Assembly (NCBI RefSeq): GCF_004804355.1
Contig: NZ_SRWZ01000003.1
Coordinates: forward strand, 468,816 to 532,815
DNA length: 64,000 nt
DNA from: Cognatitamlana onchidii
Lineage (GTDB): Bacteria; Bacteroidota; Bacteroidia; Flavobacteriales; Flavobacteriaceae
Direction: 5' to 3'
The notes under the pieces are model-generated. The model searched no databases. It was given only the letters and a program-made list of their open reading frames with translations, and had not been told where the DNA came from. This document shows positions 34,719 through 45,367 of the stretch, piece after piece. Made by a program: the position numbers and the translations under genes. Within the stretch, counting starts at the first letter, position 1, and the number at the start of each line of letters is the position of its first letter.

Positions 34719-35519
34719 TTAACTTTTTGAACTATATTCTTTTAATTCTTCTTCAATTACTAAAGCCATTTTATCAACTTCTTCTATGTGCTCTGATTCG
34801 CTATAAGATCCCTTAAAAGTATTATAATAGTCTTTAGCTACTTCTAAACGTTCTTGCTTCTTGCGTTCAACACTGTTAATAGCTAATCTATATGCCGAAT
34901 CAAATCTATAGTATAAAGCTTCTTCTCTTAATGTTGACCCTGGATATTCAAAAATAAAATTTTCGAACGACTTTATAGATGCTTGATAATCTGATATCGT
35001 ATTGTACTGTTTTGCTATTTCAAAAGCCTTTTTTTCTAGTTTAAACACCAACTCTTTCATCATTTCATTTGCCTCTGGTAAATACTGTGAGTCTGGAAAT
35101 AAGTTGATAAACTCTTGTAATTTGGTAATAGCTTCCTTAGTTTCTTTTTGAGACTTACTATATCGAGGTGATAACATGTAGTAACTCTTTACACTTAGAA
35201 AAGAGGCTTCTTCCAATTTTTCACTTCTTGGATAACTAGACACGAAACGCTCAAATTGATAACCAGCTACATAAAAATCTTCCATCTTATAAAAAGAATT
35301 AGAATACAAATACATGAGTTTTTCTGCTTGAGGCTTCCCTCTGTAATTTGGAACTATTTGAGCAAACAACTTATTGGCTTTATCATATCTACCCTCGTTG
35401 TATAACTTCTCTCCCAATTTAAATTTAGCCGCAACATCTGGGTTTTTAAGCACCTTTTGATACTCACCACAGCTGGTTAAAACAGCGCTAATTAGGAATA
35501 TGTAAAAAAACTTTTTCAT
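34719..35519 (-). CDS. bamD: Outer-membrane assembly lipoprotein BamD
   Basis: 266 residues. A lipoprotein signal (FFYIFLISAVLTSCG, Cys 17) is followed by about five TPR-like repeats (EKLYNEGRYDKANKLFAQIV, YSNSFYKMEDFYVAGYQFERFVSSYPRS and others). BamD helps BamA insert outer-membrane barrels. Length and repeats fit. It has an exact -7 element 19 bp upstream and is the first gene of bamD-rpoZ-coaBC-porD. Confidence 0.92.
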   Translation of the reverse strand: MKKFFYIFLISAVLTSCGEYQKVLKNPDVAAKFKLGEKLYNEGRYDKANKLFAQIVPNYRGKPQAEKLMYLYSNSFYKMEDFYVAGYQFERFVSSYPRSEKLEEASFLSVKSYYMLSPRYSKSQKETKEAITKLQEFINLFPDSQYLPEANEMMKELVFKLEKKAFEIAKQYNTISDYQASIKSFENFIFEYPGSTLREEALYYRFDSAYRLAINSVERKKQERLEVAKDYYNTFKGSYSESEHIEEVDKMALVIEEELKEYSSKS

Positions 35520-35537
35520 AGATTTTTAAACAGAATG

Positions 35538-35545
35538 CAAAATTA
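35538..35545 (-). promoter_or_regulatory. -7 element TAATTTTG for the bamD operon
   Basis: An exact TAnnTTTG match on the reverse strand, about 19 bp before the bamD ATG, predicting a leader of roughly a dozen bases. The 109-bp gap after the Kir gene also supports a promoter here. Confidence 0.55.
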
Positions 35546-35628
35546 AGTTATTATAATGGATTTTAAAAATATAATTTTAGACGAAAGTAATTCTTGAGAA
35601 TGCAGTAGTACTACGGTTTAAGTAATAT

Positions 35629-36552
35629 TTAACTTTTTAAAGATTCTACACAATCAAATAGCTTGTGATCTAAAACCATTTCCCCTTTTTCATTGTAATA
35701 ATAAGCTTTAACAAAGCCATAATTAAACTTAATGTCGCTTATTAAATATGAATACATTTGATGCACTTCTTGATTGAAAGATTCGTCGTAATAACTAACC
35801 AGTACAAGAAACTCACCATTTTGCTTCAACAACGTTTCCTCAGAAAACTCAAACAATGGACTTTCCTTATCTACTAAATGAACCAAAGTCCATGTAGTAG
35901 GTAAAAAACGAATGGTCTGTCTTTCTAATTTTAAGACATAAAAATCATTAACATATTCGCCTTTTTTATTCTTTTTTGAAAGACTTAAATTCACAGAAAC
36001 CTTAGGATCTATCATGGTGCTGTTTCTGTTATTCTCAATTCTAAACATTAACGCTTGGCCATTTCTAAATTCCCTAAAAACTATTTGCTTACTAAATCGA
36101 ATAGCGGCCTTTGGCTTTGAAAACCTACCATACAGTAGCCCCGTGGTAAAAGCAAAAAACATAAGACCAAGAAACGCTTCTATAGACGATACGATTCCAC
36201 TAGCCATACCTTTGGGCGCCATAGCTCCGTATCCTAAGGTGGTAAAGGTTTGTGCAGAAAAGAAAAAAGCATTAACAAAATCCTTGTAAACATTTCTCTG
36301 CGAGAGCGTGACCTCCTCTATTCCAATAAAAAAATAGATACTTGCAAAAAAGACATTCGCGATGATATAAGACAAAAAGGACAGCACAAAAAACTGCCAC
36401 CAAGAAATACCAATAAGAAAATTATAGGCTTCAGAAAAGCGCCTTTTCTTGTTTACATGAACAACATTAAAAGACCCATCTTTGTTAATCATTCGTTTAG
36501 CAAACTGCGCTGACGAATTCCCTAAACCAGGATCTTTTATCTTTTTACCCAA
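35629..36552 (-). CDS. Inward-rectifier (Kir-type) potassium channel, TTG start
   Basis: 307 residues of the prokaryotic KirBac type. Two membrane helices (about 45-72 and 120-145) flank the pore with filter TLGYGAMAPKG, followed by an immunoglobulin-like cytoplasmic domain (RFSKQIVFREFRNGQALMFRIENNRNS and onward). The start is TTG at 36552: an in-frame stop precedes it, and MGKKIKDPGLGNSS matches N-termini of relatives. It begins 1 bp after the dapA stop, so it is co-transcribed with a cell-wall/lysine enzyme. Confidence 0.9.
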   Translation of the reverse strand: MGKKIKDPGLGNSSAQFAKRMINKDGSFNVVHVNKKRRFSEAYNFLIGISWWQFFVLSFLSYIIANVFFASIYFFIGIEEVTLSQRNVYKDFVNAFFFSAQTFTTLGYGAMAPKGMASGIVSSIEAFLGLMFFAFTTGLLYGRFSKPKAAIRFSKQIVFREFRNGQALMFRIENNRNSTMIDPKVSVNLSLSKKNKKGEYVNDFYVLKLERQTIRFLPTTWTLVHLVDKESPLFEFSEETLLKQNGEFLVLVSYYDESFNQEVHQMYSYLISDIKFNYGFVKAYYYNEKGEMVLDHKLFDCVESLKS

Positions 36553-36553
36553 A

Positions 36554-37429
36554 TTAAAAGTTTCTTACAAAACTATTGATTTTTTCTTGTAATACATTTG
36601 AAGCTGGAACGATAGGTAGTCTAACCTGGTCACTACATAAGTTCAGCGCTTTAAAAACAGCTTTAATCCCGGCAGGGTTATTCTCTTCGAAAATGTACCC
36701 AATAACATCCATAAGCTTAAAATGACTATTAAAAGCTGCCTTCGCGTCTCCATTTAAACCTAAGCGAATCATCTCAGAAAATTCCTTTGGAAACGCCTGG
36801 CCTATAACAGAAATAACTCCTGCTCCTCCAGCCAAAGTAACACCAAGAGCCAAATCATCATCTCCAGAAATCACTAAAAAATCACTTGGTTTGTTTTTAA
36901 TTAACTCATAATATTGAGACATATTATTACCTGCCTCTTTTACTCCGATAACATTCTTAAAATCATTAGCAAGTCTTAGGGTTGTATCAACATCCATATT
37001 TTTTGAGGTTCTACCAGGTACATTGTACAAAATTAAATCTACTGGGGACACTTCAGAAATTGCTTTAAAATGTTGATAAATACCTTCCTGTGTTGGCTTA
37101 CTGTAATAGGGAGCTACCGATAAAATTGCATCTATTTGAGATAAATCTGTAGACTTTATTTCTTTAATTATTGAAGCTGTATTGCTCCCCCCTATACCCA
37201 AAACAAGTGGCACCCTACCATTACTGATTTTAGTAATTGTATTTAAAACGTCTTTTTTTTCTTCTTTTGTAAGGGTAACACTCTCAGCAGTGGTACCACA
37301 AATTACTAAGTAATCTGTACCATTATCAATATTATAGTTTACAATATTAGCAAGAGCCTCGTGGTCTACCTCTAAGTTTGCATTAAATGGCGTAACCAAT
37401 GCTACTCCTGTGCCTAAAAATTTACTCAT
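36554..37429 (-). CDS. dapA: 4-hydroxy-tetrahydrodipicolinate synthase
   Basis: 291 residues of the class I aldolase family. It has [10 protein letters not shown] at 45-54, Tyr135 in LYNVPGRT, the Schiff-base Lys164 in GVKEAGNN, and [10 protein letters not shown]. It condenses pyruvate with aspartate semialdehyde for diaminopimelate and lysine. dapF of the same pathway lies at 54.2-55.0 kb. It is 2 bp downstream of the DUF6913 gene. Confidence 0.95.
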   Translation of the reverse strand: MSKFLGTGVALVTPFNANLEVDHEALANIVNYNIDNGTDYLVICGTTAESVTLTKEEKKDVLNTITKISNGRVPLVLGIGGSNTASIIKEIKSTDLSQIDAILSVAPYYSKPTQEGIYQHFKAISEVSPVDLILYNVPGRTSKNMDVDTTLRLANDFKNVIGVKEAGNNMSQYYELIKNKPSDFLVISGDDDLALGVTLAGGAGVISVIGQAFPKEFSEMIRLGLNGDAKAAFNSHFKLMDVIGYIFEENNPAGIKAVFKALNLCSDQVRLPIVPASNVLQEKINSFVRNF

Positions 37430-37431
37430 TA

Positions 37432-37953
37432 CTACTTTATTTTTTTTAATATTTTTAAATATTTATAAACCTCTTTTTTGAACAAATCAATATTCTTTAA
37501 TTTGGTTTTAATGATTAAATCATTCAACCGCTCATCTGCTTGTAAAATACCAATTTTAAACTTAGCCTTTGAAAGCGCTGTCATCAGCTTCAACTCTAAA
37601 ATCTCCTCTTCATAATAGCTAATTAACAAATCAAACTCCGTATTTAAAAACGTGTCTAACTCGGCATTCTTCACTATCCCATGGCGTCCAAAATCTCTTC
37701 TGTTATAACATTTATCCCAAGATTTTACGGATTCTTTTTCATTTTGGGAAAACGCAATAATCTTAGTAATATTAGGTCTTACTTTAATTAAATCTGCAAA
37801 TTTTGTAAATAATTCAAAATCGTCAATTTCATTAATATTGAAAATAACACCTAAGCTCTTAACCGGGTCTTCGTTAACATTTACGTGTCGTTCGGACAGT
37901 AATTTGTTCAAGTATTTTTGATTTGATTTCTCCTTAAAACCTTTTAAAATCAT
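37432..37953 (-). CDS. DUF6913-type protein of unknown function
   Basis: 173 residues, cytoplasmic and without signal or membrane segment. Visible blocks are [57 protein letters not shown] and [20 protein letters not shown]. This alternating beta/alpha pattern is conserved in flavobacteria beside dapA (DUF6913). No catalytic motif is recognised. It is the first gene of the dapA operon, with its own promoter element. Confidence 0.75.
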   Translation of the reverse strand: MILKGFKEKSNQKYLNKLLSERHVNVNEDPVKSLGVIFNINEIDDFELFTKFADLIKVRPNITKIIAFSQNEKESVKSWDKCYNRRDFGRHGIVKNAELDTFLNTEFDLLISYYEEEILELKLMTALSKAKFKIGILQADERLNDLIIKTKLKNIDLFKKEVYKYLKILKKIK

Positions 37954-37971
37954 TTACCTTTATACTTTGCG

Positions 37972-37979
37972 CAAAGGTA
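37972..37979 (-). promoter_or_regulatory. -7 element TACCTTTG for the DUF6913-dapA operon
   Basis: An exact TAnnTTTG match on the reverse strand, 19 bp before the ATG at 37953. A second exact match, TACTTTTG, lies at 37981-37988, so tandem starts are possible. Confidence 0.5.
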
Positions 37980-38011
37980 GCAAAAGTACAAGCAAAATAT
38001 TTGATTTTTAC

Positions 38012-38773
38012 ATGAGGTTTACATATTTAATGTTTTTGTTATATTTTTTTCTTTTTCTGAATTGTAAAAGCAAAAAACATCATCTTTCAAAAATTAGTGT
38101 TTCTCAAATTTCCATTGATAATAGTCTAGAACCCAATGCTGATGTTGAAAACTTTATTAAGCCTTACAGAGATTATATTAATACAGAGTTAGACAGTATT
38201 TTAACCTATTCTGCTAACACCTATTCCAAAACCGACGGCTTCTTAAACACAGCCATTGGAAATTATATGGCAGACGTTGTTTACGACCAGGCTAACCCCA
38301 TTTTCAAAACATGGAGCGGGCATGAAATAGATATGGTTTTGCTAAATCATGGAGGCATTAGGGCCATAGTGCCACAAGGACCTATTTCTGCAAGACATGC
38401 CTATGAGTTAATGCCTTTTGAAAACACCATTGTAATAGTTGCTCTTAAAGGATCTCAAGTAAATAATTTAACAACTTACCTAGCTAAAAACAAAATAGCA
38501 CATCCTATTTCAAAGCTCCAATTAATCTTAAATGCAAACTTCAATATTATTGAAGCAAAAATAAAAGGTCGAACTGTTAACCCCAAAAAAACGTATTATG
38601 TGGCTACCAGTGATTATTTGCTTAATGGTGGCGACAATATGACCTTTTTTAAAGCACATGATACGGTATATGAAACACGATACAAAATAAGAAATGCGCT
38701 TATTGATAACTTCAAAAAGGTAGACACCATTAACCCGGAAATTGACCTTAGATTGATTCAAATAAAAGACTAA
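38012..38773 (+). CDS. 5'-nucleotidase C-terminal-domain lipoprotein
   Basis: 253 residues from the ATG at 38012; the hydrophobic start MRFTYLMFLLYFFLFLNC is a lipoprotein signal with Cys 18. The rest is the substrate-binding C-terminal domain of UshA-type 5'-nucleotidases: NTAIGNYMADVVYDQANP, LLNHGGIRAIVPQGPISARHAYELMPFENTIV, and YYVATSDYLLNGGDNMTFF. The catalytic metallophosphatase half is absent and is encoded by the next gene, one base on. A longer frame from TTG at 37967 would hide the signal peptide. Confidence 0.87.
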   Translation: MRFTYLMFLLYFFLFLNCKSKKHHLSKISVSQISIDNSLEPNADVENFIKPYRDYINTELDSILTYSANTYSKTDGFLNTAIGNYMADVVYDQANPIFKTWSGHEIDMVLLNHGGIRAIVPQGPISARHAYELMPFENTIVIVALKGSQVNNLTTYLAKNKIAHPISKLQLILNANFNIIEAKIKGRTVNPKKTYYVATSDYLLNGGDNMTFFKAHDTVYETRYKIRNALIDNFKKVDTINPEIDLRLIQIKD

Positions 38774-39690
38774 TGAAACGTAGAGACTTTCTTCAAAAAA
38801 CATCTGCTGCCGCTACTTTTACAGCAATGGGAACAGGAAGCTTACAGGCTTTATCAAGCTCATTAAAACCAACTAAAATTACTATTTTACATACAAACGA
38901 TGTACATAGTCATATTGATAGTTTCAAGGAAAACCACTATAGAAACCCTAATAGAGGCGGTATAGCAAGGAGAGCAAGCCTAATAGAATCTATAAGACAA
39001 GATAATCCTAATACGCTTCTGTTAGATGCTGGTGATATTTTTCAAGGCACGCCATATTTTAATTTTTATGGAGGTGAGCTCGAATTTAAGCTTATGAGCA
39101 TACTAAAATATGATGCTGCTACCATAGGAAATCACGATTTTGATAATGGCATAGAAGGGTTGTTTGCACAACTTCCGCATGCTAAGTTTCAATTTATATC
39201 TGCTAATTATGACTTTACAAATACAATAATGGACTCTCATTGCAAGCCTTATAAGGTGTTTAAAAAAGGAGGTATAAAAATTGGCGTATTTGGCTTAGGA
39301 ATAAAACTCAAAGGACTGGTAAACAAATCCATGTATAAAGAAACTAAATATTTAGACCCAATAGAAATGTCGCAAGAAATGACCAAAATTTTAAAAACAG
39401 ACCATAATTGCGACTTGATAGTCTGTCTTTCACATCTCGGGTATCATTACCATAACACCCCAAACAAGGTAAGCGATCTAAAACTAGCTAAAACGACAAA
39501 AGACATTGATTTAATAATTGGAGGACATACGCACACCTTTTTAGAAAAACCAACATTAATTAAAAACATAAATAATGAAGATGTTCTGGTTAACCAAGTG
39601 GGGTGCTATGGACTTAATCTTGGAAAAATTGATTTTTATTTTGACCGTAAAAAAAACAAATCGGCTAATGGTATTTCGATACCTCTTTAA
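38773..39690 (+). CDS. Tat-exported metallophosphatase (5'-nucleotidase N-terminal half)
   Basis: 305 residues. The start MKRRDFLQKTSAAATF is a twin-arginine signal. The metallophosphatase motifs follow: ILHTNDVHSH near 37, LLDAGDIFQGTPYF, TIGNHDFDNG, LSHLGYH and IIGGHTHTF. It is the metal-bearing half of a 5'-nucleotidase/cyclic phosphodiesterase, and lacks the C-terminal domain, which the preceding gene supplies. The ATG overlaps the previous stop by one base, so both are made together and probably form one periplasmic enzyme. Confidence 0.9.
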   Translation: MKRRDFLQKTSAAATFTAMGTGSLQALSSSLKPTKITILHTNDVHSHIDSFKENHYRNPNRGGIARRASLIESIRQDNPNTLLLDAGDIFQGTPYFNFYGGELEFKLMSILKYDAATIGNHDFDNGIEGLFAQLPHAKFQFISANYDFTNTIMDSHCKPYKVFKKGGIKIGVFGLGIKLKGLVNKSMYKETKYLDPIEMSQEMTKILKTDHNCDLIVCLSHLGYHYHNTPNKVSDLKLAKTTKDIDLIIGGHTHTFLEKPTLIKNINNEDVLVNQVGCYGLNLGKIDFYFDRKKNKSANGISIPL

Positions 39691-40445
39691 ACCCAGATAT
39701 TGTCTTCTGAAAAATATTGCTCATGCACACTTCTAGATCGATTATTAAGCTCGTTTTCTTCAATAATAAACTTGAAAATAAAAAATACGCCTAAAAGATA
39801 AATAACCCGGTTAAACAGGATAAAAGTGGATGCATTACCAATAAATGATAGACTTATATAATCTATTACTCCTGAGAATCCAAAACATACAGCTGCAATG
39901 AAAAACATAATAGACTTTTTAGTTTGATTTTGCAAATATGCTCCAAAGGCCATAAAAACAAGAAATAACACTGATAAGCACCTCGCAAAAAACAAAATTA
40001 ATTCCAAAGCACTTAGTTGGGTATTCAATCCAACCATATCGTACAATAGTTTAAAAAAGAAAAGCACGACACAAAGAATTAAAAATAGGTAGGCCTTAAT
40101 GACGTTGTCCAATCTAAAAAACTTAAAGTCTGGTAAAATGGCAGCTATTAGTTGCGTAAAGGCCAAACAGTATAGGGTACTTTCCGCTCCAACCACACTA
40201 AACTTATAGAAAATTATATTAGCGTTGTCACTTAAAAAAGTAAACACCAAAAACAACATTAATGGAATTTTAATTCGGTAATTCTTAACAAAAAAGAACA
40301 GTAAAAAAACAGGTATGCTTAACGATTTTACGGCAACAAATAAGCCTTTATCCTTAATAAATATTGCAATTCCACTAAGCGCGGCCAAGTTAAAAAATGT
40401 AGCAAGCAAAACTCTATTGTAATTATTTAAGCTTAGTTTTTCCAT
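39687..40445 (-). CDS. Eight-helix membrane protein, distant YhhN-like, paralogue A
   Basis: 252 residues from the ATG at 40445, about eight hydrophobic helices and a polar C-terminal tail. It shares with the protein at 41008-41772 the phrases FLVF..LSD near the third helix and KKSIMFFIAAVCFGFSGVIDYIS near the sixth. The topology and these spaced Asp residues recall the YhhN/TMEM86 lysoplasmalogenase family, but only weakly. A TTG at 40472 extends the frame but overlaps the -7 element at 40470-40477, so the ATG is chosen. A palindrome lies further upstream (see 40512). Confidence 0.7.
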   Translation of the reverse strand: MEKLSLNNYNRVLLATFFNLAALSGIAIFIKDKGLFVAVKSLSIPVFLLFFFVKNYRIKIPLMLFLVFTFLSDNANIIFYKFSVVGAESTLYCLAFTQLIAAILPDFKFFRLDNVIKAYLFLILCVVLFFFKLLYDMVGLNTQLSALELILFFARCLSVLFLVFMAFGAYLQNQTKKSIMFFIAAVCFGFSGVIDYISLSFIGNASTFILFNRVIYLLGVFFIFKFIIEENELNNRSRSVHEQYFSEDNIWV

Positions 40446-40469
40446 GATTATTGCATAAGTCGGTCGAAC

Positions 40470-40477
40470 CAAACATA
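40470..40477 (-). promoter_or_regulatory. -7 element TATGTTTG of paralogue A
   Basis: An exact TAnnTTTG match, identical to the element before paralogue B at 41795. No TTG-type -33 element is visible at the proper distance, which suggests dependence on an activator. Confidence 0.6.
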
Positions 40478-40511
40478 GGGATTATTATACTTACATCGTA
40501 AAAATCACCCC

Positions 40512-40525
40512 TTTTATCGATAAAA
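40512..40525. promoter_or_regulatory. Palindrome TTTTATCGATAAAA, putative operator
   Basis: A perfect 14-bp palindrome between the divergent paralogue A and DoxX genes. Its edge is 34 bp upstream of the -7 element at 40470-40477, centred near -53 of the predicted start. The same palindrome at the same spacing precedes paralogue B. These are the only two copies I found in the window. Confidence 0.6.
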
Positions 40526-40621
40526 AACACAATGGACTTGCGTTTTATCCAAGATTGACCTCAAAAAATGAAATGTAATGAATACTTAAACGTCTAATGC
40601 ACAATACAAATAAGACTAAAT

Positions 40622-40996
40622 ATGAAAAAGTTCATTCCCTTAGTTCTAAGACTGATTGTTGCCATTATATTAATTCAGACTTTACGCTATAAATTCACAG
40701 CTCACCCCGACAGTATTTATATATTTGAAAAGGTTGGTTTAGAACCTTATGGGCGAATTGGTATTGGTGTATTAGAGCTAGTTGCTGGAATATTATTATT
40801 AATCCCAAAAACTGTTTGGGCCGGAGCCATATTAACGTTGGGCATTATTGGAGGAGCTATCGTGATGCATTTAACCCAAATAGGCATTGAAGTAAAAAAC
40901 GACGGAGGCTTACTTTTCTTTACAGCCATATTTACATTTATACTCTCTGGAATATTGCTTTATATGAACCGACTTAAAGTGCCTTTTTTTAAATAG
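40622..40996 (+). CDS. DoxX-family small membrane protein
   Basis: 124 residues with four hydrophobic helices. The opening KKFIPLVLRLIVAIILIQTLRYKFTAHPDS and the following GRIGIGVLELVAGILLLIPKT match DoxX-family proteins. Members have varied and mostly unproven roles, some in thiol or quinone oxidation. It is flanked on both sides by reverse genes for two related membrane proteins. The palindrome at 40512 is 97 bp upstream of its ATG and could also affect it. Confidence 0.8.
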   Translation: MKKFIPLVLRLIVAIILIQTLRYKFTAHPDSIYIFEKVGLEPYGRIGIGVLELVAGILLLIPKTVWAGAILTLGIIGGAIVMHLTQIGIEVKNDGGLLFFTAIFTFILSGILLYMNRLKVPFFK

Positions 40997-41007
40997 ATAA
41001 TTTCGGG

Positions 41008-41772
41008 CTAGCACTCATCTAGAAGAGCATAGCGTTCCTCTTCTTGGTGGCGCACACCATACCTAAATCTGGCCTGTTGGTAAAAGAAATAAAATGCACA
41101 TAAAGCTAATGATGTTCCTATTACACTTAGCAAGGCCCTTTGGTCTATATAATTATAAGCTACATCCAATACTTCAGAAAAAACTATAAATAAGGCAGCC
41201 ACAAATAAATAAAGCGATTTTTTATTATCTCTATAGAAATAAGATATTAAAGCTATGGATAAAAATAAAAGCATAACGACGTTATAAACCAATTCTACAT
41301 AGTACTCATATCTGTATTCTATATTAGACTCTACAATAAATTGAAGCACATAGATAAGGTATATGTTTAAGGCTGTTAAAACAACTAGATGAATTTTAAA
41401 ATTCTTTAAAACATGCTTAAAAGAAATCGTTTTAACAATTACAATAGATAATAGCAAATACCCCAAAATATACATTGAACTCCCTATATAATAGTCTAAT
41501 TCATAAAACCTAATACTATCAACATATTGGAAGTTATAATACAATATATAGTGAACAGTGACTCCTAATATATCTGAGATAGAATAAAGTACTAAAAAAA
41601 GTAGAAAGTAAACATTTTTTCTTTTGGAAAAGAAAATGTAACCCACAGTAATTACTGGAACTAATAATGAGCTTAGTAAAAAAGCTATATTCGTTTCACC
41701 GCTAACTTCAAAGCCAATGAAAAGTATGTATAGCAATAGCACTAAACCAACCAAGATGTTAGATTTGGACAT
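41008..41772 (-). CDS. Eight-helix membrane protein, distant YhhN-like, paralogue B
   Basis: 254 residues, about eight hydrophobic helices, and a charged tail (RYGVRHQEEERYALLDEC). Similar to paralogue A at 39687-40445: LLVPVITVGYIFFSKRKNVYFLLFLVLYSISD aligns with its third-helix region, and KKSLYLFVAALFIVFSEVLDVAYNYID with its sixth. The function is unknown; YhhN-like lysoplasmalogenase topology is a weak guess. It shares an identical -7 element and an identically spaced palindrome with paralogue A. Confidence 0.7.
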   Translation of the reverse strand: MSKSNILVGLVLLLYILFIGFEVSGETNIAFLLSSLLVPVITVGYIFFSKRKNVYFLLFLVLYSISDILGVTVHYILYYNFQYVDSIRFYELDYYIGSSMYILGYLLLSIVIVKTISFKHVLKNFKIHLVVLTALNIYLIYVLQFIVESNIEYRYEYYVELVYNVVMLLFLSIALISYFYRDNKKSLYLFVAALFIVFSEVLDVAYNYIDQRALLSVIGTSLALCAFYFFYQQARFRYGVRHQEEERYALLDEC

Positions 41773-41794
41773 AACAAAGATTATGGTTAATGTT

Positions 41795-41802
41795 CAAACA
41801 TA
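41795..41802 (-). promoter_or_regulatory. -7 element TATGTTTG of paralogue B
   Basis: An exact TAnnTTTG match on the reverse strand, 22 bp before the ATG at 41772, identical to the element of paralogue A. Confidence 0.6.
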
Positions 41803-41834
41803 ACAATAATTTAACAACTAAACGAATAAAAAAG

Positions 41835-41852
41835 CTTTTTATCGATAAAAAG
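41835..41852. promoter_or_regulatory. 18-bp palindrome CTTTTTATCGATAAAAAG, putative operator
   Basis: A perfect palindrome with the core TTTTATCGATAAAA at 41837-41850, exactly 34 bp upstream of the -7 element of paralogue B. It sits between the ligA stop (41859) and paralogue B; a terminator hairpin for the reverse ligA transcript is an alternative reading, but the absence of a loop and the second spaced copy at 40512 favour an operator. Confidence 0.6.
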
Positions 41853-41858
41853 GTTAAA

Positions 41859-44703
<2,845 letters not shown>

Positions 44704-44748
44704 TCTAAACACTTATTAAAATGTTTGGTGGCATTACAGCTCATTAGT

Positions 44749-45240
44749 TTACAAATCTTTAATCATCCAAACCCCGCAAGAGTAGTGTCCTGTATTACCC
44801 AAAGCAGACTCCAAATGTTTAAAACCAAAGCTCTCATAAATATGAATGGCGGCCTTAAGTTGAGGTGCCGATTCTAAATAACATTGTTTATACCCCATCC
44901 TTTTTGCCTCAACCAAGCATTTTTTAAATAAAGATTTCCCTAGTCCTTTATTCCTTACTTGCGGTGAAAAATACATTTTTTGAATTTCACAAACGTCATT
45001 TTCATAATCTTTAAGAGGCTTTACACCTCCACCACCAAGTATCACACCATTTCTATCCAGAACAAAATAAATATCATTATCATTCTGATAAGACTCATAC
45101 ATTCTGGGTGTTTCAGCATCGGCATAAGCCGTTCCCTCTAGTGGTATTTTAAATTCATGAAAACAAGCTCTAATAACTTCTTCTAGCTGCCTGTTATCTT
45201 GAGGTTCTATTTCTCGTATAACTATAGTATCTTTACCCAC
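44749..45240 (-). CDS. GNAT-family acetyltransferase
   Basis: 163 residues with the GNAT core: VLGGGGVKPL, MYFSPQVRNKGLGKSLFKKCLVEAKRMGY (acetyl-CoA loop) and AIHIYESFGFKHLE. The start codon is GTG at 45240; no in-frame ATG is nearby. Substrate is unknown. It lies 45 bp upstream of prmC and divergent from ribD. Confidence 0.87.
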   Translation of the reverse strand: MGKDTIVIREIEPQDNRQLEEVIRACFHEFKIPLEGTAYADAETPRMYESYQNDNDIYFVLDRNGVILGGGGVKPLKDYENDVCEIQKMYFSPQVRNKGLGKSLFKKCLVEAKRMGYKQCYLESAPQLKAAIHIYESFGFKHLESALGNTGHYSCGVWMIKDL

Positions 45241-45367
45241 CTTGATTACGATATTTTCAGTAAGTGAAGATACGTCAAATAGGAAAAAATCATCATTAAA
45301 AAAATCATAATCTTATCAACATTAGCTTAGAAAGCAACTATGATTGGATTTGAACAAGATTATTATA

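Noticed and set aside
37967..38011. TTG start for the nucleotidase C-terminal-domain protein
   Set aside because: The additional residues would put a charged segment before the lipoprotein signal; the ATG at 38012 gives a proper signal peptide.
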